64,000 bases of DNA from Rhynchopus sp. YZ270_cl-10 (lineage: Eukaryota > Euglenozoa > Diplonemea > Diplonemida > Diplonemidae): NCBI GenBank assembly GCA_964035575.1, contig OZ037836.1:1922001-1986000 (forward strand), read 5' to 3'. A program made the position numbers and the translations under genes. The notes under the pieces are model-generated. The model saw only the letters and a list, made by a program, of their open reading frames with translations, had not been told where the DNA came from and made no database searches. Shown here one piece after another: positions 46,201-56,057 of this stretch. The stretch's first letter is position 1. Every line of letters begins with the position of its first letter.

Positions 46201-48442
46201 GGCTACTGCAGTGCCGCAGTGACGGACACTCTCGTCCCGAACCTTGCGTCACGCCTATTACAGATAGACCAATGGATCGTCGTCCAGGAGCCTAGACCGA
46301 AGGACAACGGTGACGGCAACGAGGCTGCGTCCGAAGTCTACCAGCTCGGTCTCGACTCCACGGACAACGAAGCCCTGGCACGGCTGTGCGGCAGCGCGCT
46401 GCACGGTGCGGTGTTCACACAGCTGCGTACCAAGGAGGCCTTGGGGTACGTGGTGTGGGCTGGGGGCAGGCTGCGCAGTGGCGTCTGGCAGGTCGAGCTT
46501 CTGGTGCAGGGTGCCGCGCGGGGTGCGGCGTATATGGGGGCAAGGATGCAGAACTTCATTGCGACGTACGCTACGCAGCTGGACAGCATGGGGGACGATG
46601 CGTTCCGTGCGATGGCGGATGCGGTGGCGGCTGGGCTCAAGGCCTACCCCTCCACGACAGTAGCCGAGGCAGCGCCTGTGTGGGCACAGCTCGTGACAGG
46701 TGCACCGGACTGGGGTCGTCGCACTGCGGTGATTGCGTACCTCGAGTCCCTAAGCAGGGAGGCCTTCGTTGCCTGGTACCGTGAGACCTTCCTCAGTGCA
46801 AGGAGGCGGCTGCTCTCGACGCAGGTATGCTGGGATTCGTCAAAAAATGGGTGGGTTTTTTGTGGTTTTTTGCGTTGGGCAGGAGGGAGGGGGGGTGGCA
46901 TCCTGAGTGTGTGGCGTAGTATGAAAAGGCTTTCGGCCAACACTGAGTACAGACATATCACCCTGAGCTCCCCACCCCCAGGGCTATGACGGCAGGAAAA
47001 CGGGAAACGTTTCCTTTGCAGAAGCGGGTAATCCCCCCCGAATTGGGACCACTTGTCCTGCATGTCTTCCCGTGCTGCTGAAGCCGCCATGCCCTTCTCT
47101 AGTGGTCTGGAGGACCAGTTCTCCTACTGCAAGTCAATCTTCCCCGAAGAGCGTGCGCCCCACGACTTTCTGGAGCCCTGCTTTTGCCTTTGCACAACCG
47201 CGGGCAGCTGCGCGTGAAAACGGGATGCAGTATATACCCGCAGTGGTGGATGGGCTTTTTCGGCGTGCACCCACCTCTCCGCGCCATCCTCACCATCTCA
47301 TCCCTTCGCTCAACGGATGAGCTCTAGCTGAGGTCAGCTACGTACGCCGTCCACACTTCAATAAGATGTTCGCTACATTGATCGGAGGGGACTCGCCTGG
47401 TTCTCCGTCTGTGTCCCGCAGCCGAAGGAAGCGCCACGTGGGTGTCGTCAACCTGCAGATCTTATCTACGTTTTCCCAAACCTCGTCTCCGATGACTTGG
47501 TTTCTACGAATGTCGGCAACCCCCTTCGCTATCGGTTTTTTGCGCCCGTCTCCACTCTGTGTAGTCCAAGGAGACAGCGCTTCTCAAAGCCGCTTTGAGC
47601 TTCTTCAAACGGCGGAGACATATAAAAGTTGTCCCCATGCGTGTGTCATTGGGACACACCAGGGCGAGAGCAATCTTTTCGAGGATTGTTGCCAACCGTC
47701 CACCTTCTTTCCTCCATAGGGAGATATGGAGGTCCTTCTTCTCGTCTTTTGGGCTTGCAGATGCTGACACCCTGCCCCCCGGCGTCTGCAGGCTTTCACC
47801 CGGCTCGCACTCGAAGCAGTGAAAACTGCTTCGCAAAAAAACAGCATTTCACTGTTTTCGTCTTTGCCGTCTTCCGCCTGAACCTCCACGCTGTGCCATA
47901 CGCTCACGCCCTCACCCAACTAGCAACAGCAACAGAAACAAACGGGCTGAACCCAACGCCAGCAACTCTTATCCACACCCCCCCAGTGTTCTAAAAATAC
48001 GTATTGATTGAACAGTTCACAAATGTTCGAATAACGAGATCGAAATGTTAGTTATCAGATTCGTATCAATACGTACGCGTACTAATACATCAAGTGGTCA
48101 TCAATAGTGGGGGTGGATCACGTATTTTAGAACACCTGATCCACCCCTGCCCATTGTGCATTCCATTTTAAGGTGTATTCCACACTCAACAACAACCCAA
48201 CAAATAGTCTCCACCCAAGCATGGTGTGGCCTATACAGGGGTAGTGGTATACCTTAGAAGGACCTTTTTTACACCTTTTTTTTTTGGAAAAATTACACCA
48301 TTTAACACATCAGATATTCACGAACTCCAGCATCTACGAGCCCATGTCTGCTGCCGACATGCCTGACGCTGATCCTTCTCTCGTGCCGAAGTACCTTTCC
48401 CTGGAGAAAATGAAGATAACGTACCCCAACACATGGGCATAA
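40279..48442 (+). CDS. Membrane-anchored protein with two complete M16 (insulysin/pitrilysin-type) zinc-protease units
   Basis: Three exons (40279-43527, 43810-46824, 48314-48442) joined in phase 0 give 2130 residues. A cytosolic N-terminus of ~73 residues precedes one hydrophobic helix (about 74-94, VCVLLLVVLIVLLIVFV) and a Thr/Pro/Ser-rich stalk to about residue 145, suggesting a type II membrane protein with the proteases outside or in a lumen. Unit 1 has the inverted zinc motif HFVEH (His205, Glu208, His209) with a third ligand Glu286, the usual 77-residue spacing. Unit 2 has HFLEH and SREVQAVQSEY at the equivalent place, so both sites look competent. Each unit is about 1000 residues, full length for subfamily M16A. 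Each ends with a short MPDA-containing segment encoded after an intron. M16 enzymes cleave short peptides; the substrate here is unknown. Confidence 0.88.
41260..41432 (+). repeat. Near-identical tract shared with 44533-44705 (M16 unit 2)
   Basis: About 170 bp encoding RSYTTDNIAIAVTAPLPLD and the following residues are almost identical between units that differ strongly on either side. Confidence 0.85.
42021..42630 (+). repeat. Near-identical ~610-bp tract shared with 45302-45914
   Basis: Only a few substitutions (for example a 3-bp difference at CCCACAACATCC against CCCGCAGCCACATCC), while sequence just outside is diverged. Third codon positions are conserved too, so this is conversion, not only selection. 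Confidence 0.88.
43528..43809 (+). other. M16 gene intron 1, 282 bp
   Basis: Donor GTATGG, acceptor CCAACACAG, with TCTTAACTC as a possible branch site about 35 bp upstream and a T-rich tract between. Phase 0, joining ITSVL to LYSASTAV. Without splicing the frame stops 13 codons into the intron. Confidence 0.82.
47330..47830 (-). pseudogene. Relic resembling the endonuclease-RT linker of a LINE, in intron 2
   Basis: On the minus strand, RLKKLKAALRSAV and DYTEWRRAQK are followed in a neighbouring frame by VWENVDKICRL and LRLRDTDGEPGESPP. The order of a basic helix, a W-rich helix and L-D-x-D-G-x-x-x-x-x-P is typical of the region before the reverse-transcriptase domain of many LINEs. There is at least one frame change. 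No RT core is seen. Confidence 0.4.
47984..48138. mobile_element. 155-bp inverted-repeat element in intron 2
   Basis: CAGTGTTCTAAAAATACGT at the left end is matched by the reverse complement of CAGGTGTTCTAAAATACGT at the right end. The interior is non-coding. No clear target duplication is seen. Confidence 0.65.
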
Positions 48443-50330
48443 AACAAAATTTAAAAAAAAAAAAAAACGTCGAAAATTTTGCTCTTTTGTTATTACTTAG
48501 ATATGTACGGTCCTAAAGGCGATCGTTGTGTTAAATACAGAAAGTATCAGTCGATCAGTATCAGGCTGTCCATACAGATGCATGCCACGCGGTCGACTCT
48601 AAATAACGTTTTCTTTTTAAAAAGAACCCCCGATATAACTCCCTATGTCTGAAGAAAAAAAGTTGCTGTTACGCCCATTCTACGGTATTTTGACAAACCG
48701 TAAAAACCCCCCTTCCCTATTTACTGTAAAATGAAAAACAGTGCAAGTTATCTCCTGTTTGTGTGACTAAAAAACAAAAATCAAAAATCAAAAACAAAAA
48801 CAAAAACAAAAACAAAACAACTAGTGTGGATGAAGGGGCCTGACTTCGTAGTGCTTGCGCACTTCTTGCGCACTTTTTTCACCATACCCCTATGCACCAA
48901 AAAACTTCGAGGGACAAAGGAGGATGAAACATACGCCGTGAGAAGAAAGATGGGACCATTTTTGTTGATCCCTCACCATAACTATCAATTTATTGATTGC
49001 ATATGATGAAAATACCATACCCCTATGCACCAAAGAACTTCGAGGGTCAAAGCATTTTTTTTTATATAGGTCAAACGCAGTTGATGGTGGTCCAATCATT
49101 TTCGGTTTGTATAATTTCCTTACAAACCGTACACGTGCCTCTTTGTTTGTTGAAAACAAAAAAAGAAAAAATTGAGGTGGGAAGCGTACAACTAACAAAC
49201 TCTCCCCTCCTGTTTCGTTTCCCGTTTTTCCTGTGTGCGTGAAGATATAGCTATTGACACCTGTAGTGTTTTTATTTTCTTCTTTTTTTTTGTTCTTCTT
49301 GGCAGGCCAGTCTCTCTAGAACGCTGAAATGCTGTGTCGGCAAAATATATACATTTGCTCATACAAAACATGGAACGGAACGGAACGTTGTGTGTTTGTT
49401 TTCATAAGATTTTGTTTGTGTCTGTCCGGGAGGGGCCATCTGATTTTTTTTTGACCCGAGTTTGTCGGTGTTTTGGCGGTGTTGGGATGAATCACAAAGC
49501 AGGTGTAGGGGGGTAAAAAATCCCACCTTAGTTTTTTGAAATCCTGAAAACGCACCTTACGGTATTAGCTCCCTGATATTTCTTGTGATGTAAATTTGAA
49601 TTTTTTATTTTAAATTTTAGGTTTTTTGGTGCTCCTGAAATAAAAAATACCAAGTACGCAACAAGTACGCAAAATGGGGTTTTCAGGAGCACCATTTTTT
49701 TTATTTCAAAGTGATTACGCATACAAGTGAGAGTTCAAGATATTGCTTCATTTTCTTTTTGTGTTATCTGGGTGGGGTGTGTTTCCTTCTGAGGTGACCA
49801 AGCATGAGAGGCTTAGGTTCATCCGATAAACGTTTTCCTCTTATTTTCCTCCGTTTTGCAACTCCTCCCCAAACAAATTCCCCCGTTTTCATGAATGATC
49901 TGAACAGCGAGCAGTGGATCCCAGAAAATATGTTACAAATCGCAGGTGGAAAAAAAGTAGTAAAAGGCTGGGGGAGCGCAGACCCCCCCTTTTAGGTTTT
50001 GTACTTACTACAAAGCCTATTCACTTTACTCCTTACTTCTTCTCTATGTACCCCATTCAGGAGCAGCTGTGATGCTGTGCCCCGCCTTTTCTAGCTAGCA
50101 CTTTTGTTTTTTGTTTTTTCCCCGGTGTCCAGAGTTTCCGCCAGGATTTGGGGTTTCAAGAATTGGAGCGGGCTATCAAAAAGACCCCCCAAAATAAATT
50201 TGTTTTCTTCCCGCAAAAGCGGTCGTCGCAGGGGGTGGAGAGGCGAAGGGGTGTGCTGATGCCAACACCAGGGTTTGATAGCAAGCCATGGTAATCTTCA
50301 CAGCTGTGTTGTCTGTCTTGTTGAGGTGGT
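48443..50330. other. Gene-poor DNA with dispersed repeats
   Basis: After the M16 stop there is an A15 run. 48886-48920 and 49013-49048 are direct repeats (CATACCCCTATGCACCAAA) around the copy shared with 9917-9990. The repeat at 49055-49275 pairs with 18991-19190. A small palindrome (GGTGCTCCTGA ends) lies at 49629-49695 and shares a block with 11045-11095. A 60-residue frame near 49804-49995 is not assignable. Confidence 0.6.
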
Positions 50331-50660
50331 TTGTTTGGAGGTCAGAACTATTGGGTGATCTATGATCGTCTCCGTGAGACACGTAACAGGCTGCGAGACG
50401 AGCTTGTGAGAGAGTCTGTGAGAGCCTGTCAGAGCTTACTGAGAGCTAGTGGAAAAATCTCTCTCCCGTTCATAGGTCACTATGCCATATATAACCCAAC
50501 AAATGGTTTTTTTTTTGTCAAGAAGTTGGGACTTCCTGTTCGCGAACAGTTCACAGCTGCTCTCCACAGGGGGGACCTCTACCTAGATACTACGTTACAC
50601 TGCGTTGTTGTCTGCAAAAATAATAAAACCTACATCCTCGAAACTTTTCTACACAAATGA
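50331..50660 (+). CDS. Hypothetical 109-residue frame
   Basis: The product has a charged amphipathic first half (YDRLRETRNRLRDELV) and a mixed second half. I recognise no family. The 3' part overlaps a repeat found at 55490-55545 (TTACACTGCGTTGTTGTCTG), and the start codon is not conserved, so this may be a chance frame. Confidence 0.2.
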   Translation: MFGGQNYWVIYDRLRETRNRLRDELVRESVRACQSLLRASGKISLPFIGHYAIYNPTNGFFFVKKLGLPVREQFTAALHRGDLYLDTTLHCVVVCKNNKTYILETFLHK

Positions 50661-50805
50661 TTTCATTGAACGCATCCTCCAGGACCCTAAGGACCCTGAG
50701 GGACGCTGCGCGAACAAAACATACCCCCCACCCGATCGCCGACCTAAACGGCAAGTATACAAACAAAAGATGAATACAGAACAAAAGAGGAATACTGAAC
50801 CTTGT

Positions 50806-51650
50806 AAACTACAAGTACACCAACAAAAGAGGAATACAGAACAAAAGAGGAATACTGAACCTTGTAACGACCGCCAAAGGCCAAATACCGCCAGTGTGAA
50901 CCTTTATAAGGACCTCCGAAACTACGGGCTCTTGTCCTCACATCTCGGGAGGAGTCCGCCTTTTTAACCACCGGGAGCCGAAGCCCATTTGGCGTCAACA
51001 GGATTCGTAAGTCGTAGTCTCTCCCGTCTCCGTAAATCAACCCTTGCTACGAAAGGCTTCCTATGTACGATGAACAGAGAGCGGGAAAGCTTCACTACGG
51101 AGTTGTGTGCTATGAGCCTGTACTGTATGCCGCGTGCTAGTAGGCTACTCCAACAAGAGTACCGGACGGTGATGAGAGGCAAATAGCAACAGTACACCAA
51201 AGGTTGCAACTGCGAATAACCAGGCTATAACAAACTACAAGTACACAAACAAAAGAAGAACACAGAACAAAAGAGGAATCCTGAACCTTGTAACGACCGC
51301 CAAAGGCCAAATCCCACCAGTGTGAACCTTTATAAGGACCTCCGAAACTACGGGCTCTTGTCCTCACATCTCGGGAAGAGTCCGCCTTTATAAGCACCGG
51401 GAGCCGAAGCCCATTTGGCGTCAACAGGATTCGTAAGTCGTAGTCTCTCCCGTCTCCCTTGCTACGAAAGGCTTCCTATGTACGATGAACAGAGAGCGGG
51501 AGAGCTTCACTACGGAGTTGTGTGCTATGAGCCTGTACTGTATGCCGCGTGCTAGTAGGCTACTCCAACAAGAGTACCGGCACGGTGATGAGAGGCAAAT
51601 AGTAACAGTACACCAAAGGTTGCTACTGTGAATAACTAGGCTATAACAGA
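50806..51650 (+). repeat. Tandem duplication, period about 416 bp
   Basis: CTTGTAACGACCGCCAAAGG occurs at 50871 and 51287, and the following ~350 bp (CTCACATCTCGGGA, CCGAAGCCCATTTGGCGTCA, TGAACAGAGAGCGGGA) are repeated with small indels. A shorter GAACAAAAGAGGAATACTGA repeat starts each copy. No coding frame is conserved between copies. Confidence 0.85.
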
Positions 51651-54600
51651 GTCACTGAGAGCGACCAGCACGAATAGACACCACTGTGGGCCTCCGCAGT
51701 GAGACGTACAGCTTGAAACGGTGCGAAGTGCCAGAGAGCGAATTAATAGGCAACATTGGCCACAGTATGAAATGTGTTTTCTTTCCTCTCTTCAAGAAAA
51801 GATCTTTACTTATTAAGTTTTGGTTGAGACACATCAATGGTGTCGGGTCTGTGAAGTCACTGAACTATCCAAATATTGAATTATATCGTTAATTATTCGT
51901 ACCCTGCGTTGACCTGACTGCAGGGGAGTTCGCGAACTATCACGACCAGGAATTTTTAAAAAAGATGAAAGCAGAGAGTTAAGAGGGGAAGAATAGCAAA
52001 AAACGATGTAGGAAAAGGTTTTACCTGACCAGTGGATTCTCCTGCGTCAGTTTACTCTTTCACAGAACCAAGCAGTGAGACGTAACTAGCGAACGGTGCT
52101 CCCTCTTGACATGGACATGCCACCCCGGTATCACTGTAAAGGAACCGGCCGTAAATGAGAGATAAATGTGCATCCGCAGCTTTGCCATAATTGTGCACTA
52201 AATAGGTAGCAACAGTGCGCGTTGGAGACGGGTCCACCCAATAGCACAGTTCCACTCATGGAAAATAAAACTGCACTTCTACGTACAGCTTTGCATTTGT
52301 CTCTGAGCTAGCGGTGACCTGCATATTCCCAAACTCGTGTCACACTGCTTTACCCTATTTCGCTCTTATTGTCCAGAATCACTGTTCTTGCTGTAACGAC
52401 CATTCCCCCACTCAGAGAGGTCGGCCCGACGATCCAGTGCACGAGACCACAGGCCAGAGGCTCTGGGCCCGATAGGCTAGAGAAATCGTAGACGTCGGTA
52501 AATATGTAGTATGGCTCGGAGGGGTCGCGACGCTTCTCCTGTGGTGGGGAGTGGTTAGAGTAATAAGGGAATAAAACACATCAGAGAGTAGTGAACTGTA
52601 TGTAAAATAGTCTGGAACAGCGCGCTCACCGGCCGCCAACGTGGGATACAAAAGACGCACCAGCTGTGCTCCAGCCCGGCAGCAAATAGAAAGAAGAGTG
52701 TATAAAATGACCCTAAGCCTCTCGTGCTTAGCCACCTTATCGCGGAGCAACATTTTGCGCAGGCCTCCACAAGTATAAGTCCCACACTACTATAAGTCCG
52801 GGTGCGCCAATGGATCAGAGGAAGACAACAGCGCTCCAACCACAAATAGATGCTCCCTGTGTGTGATAGGGGACCACATGTGAAACAAGTACAATACAAT
52901 GATTGAAGGCACTCAAGTCACCCTTACGCATGTCACTAGCGTCCGACAATGAGGAGGCCTTTGAACTGTAAAAATATTAAATATGATGATATGAACTAAA
53001 GTCTCTTCTGTTAAAATGACATTGATATAATATACAAGTATGAAACAAACATGACGGAACCCAAACGTGAACCTAGTCCTCGAATACCGGGGAACCATGT
53101 GTCATTATCGCAACTCTGCGACACTACCGCGAGCTCGCACGCATCACTGAAACAGATGCGGTTGCACAGCATGCCACCGCTGAACAGATGAATACATGAG
53201 AGCTGCGGCAGCATAAAGTACAGATCGGTTCCGCCCTCGGACTGTAAAAAAGGTGTTGGTAACCTGAAGGTATCTGGTGTCCTGCTCCTGAGACGCTTCA
53301 ACCCAGAGGGGTGAAAAGCAACGTCGTTACGCCGCAGATTTTGTACTGAGTCCGCACATCATTAGGTGTATCGGGGAACCCCTGAGAGGTACACATCACG
53401 GTGGTGGGCAGTACTGAGGCGGCCTGGTCTGCACACCCCAACAAAAACGATCACCATCTCGTTCCCGAATAAACGTTGCAAACAATGCGTACAAAAGAAC
53501 CGCTGTGAAGAGCACAGAAAGTCCTCAACCCCATAGACGCTCAACGTGCCGTAGACAAGCCAGTCCAAAACGGAGAAGCCTCCACTGAAGCACCACGCAG
53601 GACACGTACAGAACGGCCTCGTGCTATGCTACGATACAGAGGCCAGGATGGCTGGAAACATAGAGATCGTCTTCGCCACCGTCAGGGTTAGACACAGTTC
53701 CTCAAAACACAGATAAGTGCTCGAGAGAGTCGCCTGCCCACGCAGGATTCTGTTTGCACCACCGCACTGCGGACGACCCCCCTTCGGCAGTTCTCGTTCA
53801 GGTGTAGTCGACAACTCCTCCCTCTGCGCGGCACAAGCAACTCGGTGGACACTGAAGACTTCACTGTCGCGCAAGGGGAGACGACTGAGTTCGAAAGACC
53901 GATGCTGCAACGGGCGAAAAATAACCGTATTCAGTGTCCTCTTAAAGGACGGGCAATTTCCCAAGGGAGGTGCAGTACCGTCTGACAACATCGGCACTAT
54001 CTTCGCTGGAAACACGAAGCACGCGGCGCTGCTTAACACGCACGCCTCGGGAAACCTTGTGGAGATGACGCAGATCAGCGACGATGCGTTTCACCGTACG
54101 CGCGTTTGCGTCGAACCCGATGAGACGTTCAATGATCAGAGCTAAACGCCTGGGACGGGGACCACTAATACTAAGACTTCCCCAGAGCCGTTCATCGATG
54201 GCTAGCTCGTTGATTTGTCTGGGCGAAGAAAACGATGCTGACTACCCCGAGAACCCTCCATCTGGAACTCTCGACAAGCAGCGAAGGCCGTATCGTGCTC
54301 ATCTGTGACGACACGTCTGGGTGCGCATCTCTGCTGCAACGGAAGGGTGACAGTCCCTTTGCAGTGGACCGTCAGATGTGACGGCAATGCATTTTAAATA
54401 CACCGTACCATACGACACTCTCAGAAGGGGAGGCGTAGGACGTATGCTGCCATTAGGAAGCCCTCTCTTGGTACTGTATGCCGCTGCCATCTGCTAGAGA
54501 CACCACCCACTGCCACTCATAGGCATCTCGGCCTCAGGGACACCCTAACCCCCCGTATACATCGGAGACGAAGGCGCACAATGCGATCGGCAAACGTGAG

Positions 54601-54714
54601 CAGCGGAGCAAATCCCCAGTACAGAGTTGATGCCTGTTCCATATGTGTCTGCACTTTCATAGTGCAGCGCGCAGAAACCCCGTGTAGCGAAGTCCACCGT
54701 GCAGAGGCATGTCT
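51651..54714. other. 3-kb stretch without genes or low-complexity runs
   Basis: Unlike the rest of the spacer DNA, this region lacks long homopolymers and visible repeats. Frames of up to 142 codons exist on both strands without family signatures. It may be decayed coding DNA, since a strongly diverged LRR relic follows directly at its right end. Confidence 0.5.
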
Positions 54715-54900
54715 TCAATCACAACCAAAGCAGATGCGTAACTGATAACAATGCAACGTCACAGTGGTTCTCGAGAAGAAGTAGGATGGAATCGCAGTCG
54801 CAGCTCCTGCCTGCAGGAGCAAACAAGCCACCTTCGGATAATTGCATACATCAGTCACCATATTGAAGCCAAACCTCTTCGGATCAGTCACCTGCTCCAA
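54715..54900 (-). pseudogene. Old fragment of a nuclear-tail-type LRR gene linker
   Basis: The minus strand encodes KVACLLLQAGAATAIPSYFF, matching EVACLLLQAEVATVIPSGFL of the intact genes at roughly 70 percent DNA identity. The ubiquitin-like domain and LRR array are not recognisable. This is the most diverged family copy in the window and the only one on the minus strand. Confidence 0.75.
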
Positions 54901-55248
54901 CCGTTAGCCAGCAGCAAAACTAATATGAGCCGAAACTGATGAAAGCGGGGATGTGTAGGACGATCGTCTTTCATAACAGCGCCTCCTACCCCCCTCTGGC
55001 ACCTGGCCAGCTGTGGCTAAATAAATAGGAAGCCACGACGCACAGAAGTCAGCCGCGTCCTGTTTGAGGCTCAGCTCCAGTGGTGCTACCTTCAAACGTA
55101 CCACAAACAAAGAGGACCCATCGCTTCGTCAGCGGGCTGACTCCGCCCAAAACTAGCTCTTCTTTTTCATCGTCATCTTCATCTTCTTCATTTGGAAAAG
55201 TTGATGACGTGTTGACACCTCGCAATGAAGCACATTTTTTTTTTTTTT

Positions 55249-55293
<45 letters not shown>

Positions 55294-55309
55294 CTAATTA
55301 TTTATTTGA

Positions 55310-55500
55310 AACGCAGAGTTTGTTTTGGCCCCGTCTGTGAGTGTTGGTTGAATTGGAGTCGGGGAGCACAGGTTGGGGAGGAAAGAGAGAGAGGAAACAA
55401 ATACAAGACTATCGAATTATACACACGAATTCATCCTTCGATTCCAAAAAGGTCCGATCCTTACAGTTTGTATTATTTCCTAACAACCACTCCGTTGCAC
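55310..55500 (+). repeat. Dispersed repeat, partner of 36110-36300
   Basis: Inverted relative to the copy in the TIR element. It follows a T-run of more than 60 bases. Confidence 0.65.
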
Positions 55501-56057
55501 TGCGTTACGCTGCGTTACACTGCGTTGTTGTCTGCAAGAACAGAAAAATAGGAATCAAAAAAAAATCAAAAAAAAAAAAAAATAAAAATAGAACTTTGTA
55601 AGCCACCGCTTTCCGTCCTCTCTCCAAAAAGAAAGAACGAAAGAAAACGCCCCCGCCCCCCTCACTGGGCCCCCCCAGTTGACTGCAGTACTGAGGGCAC
55701 AGCCCGGTCCATTTCCCCCACCTCCGAACATTCAATTTTTAAACGTTTGTGAAACGCTGCCCCCCCGGATAGCACCATATTTCTTGTCTTGTCCTCCACA
55801 CCCCACCACCACACGCAGAGCTCAGAACACACAAAAAAACCACAACAAACAAATGGACGTGCACTTCGAGGATTTCAGAGCGAATCAGCACACAGTTGAG
55901 GTGGGTGCAGATGACACAGTGGAGGGCTTGCGGCGTCTGCAATGGGGTTGCCTGAAGACGGCTTTTGCATGAGTTTTGGAGACGAAGCGATGGGAGAAGG
56001 ATACGACATGACGCAGCTGAGTGCTGGTGACACAATCATCCTCACAAAAACGCAGAA

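Larger units (their letters stand above)
46825..48313 (+). other. M16 gene intron 2, 1489 bp
   Basis: Donor GTATGC after LLSTQ, acceptor AACACATCAG before IFTNSSIYEPMSAADMPDAD. Phase 0, like intron 1. The last exon is recognised because its product parallels the residues encoded just after intron 1 (TAMPDAP). The intron carries a LINE-like relic and a small inverted-repeat element. Confidence 0.8.

Noticed and set aside
43810-46989. Second M16 unit as a separate gene starting inside 43831
   Set aside because: No ATG near the start of the unit; the frame joins unit 1 in phase 0 through a good GT-AG intron, and the linker residues parallel those encoded after intron 2.
53629-54145. Overlapping 136- and 142-codon frames on opposite strands
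   Set aside because: Neither has a domain or paralogue. Both lie in otherwise unassignable DNA.
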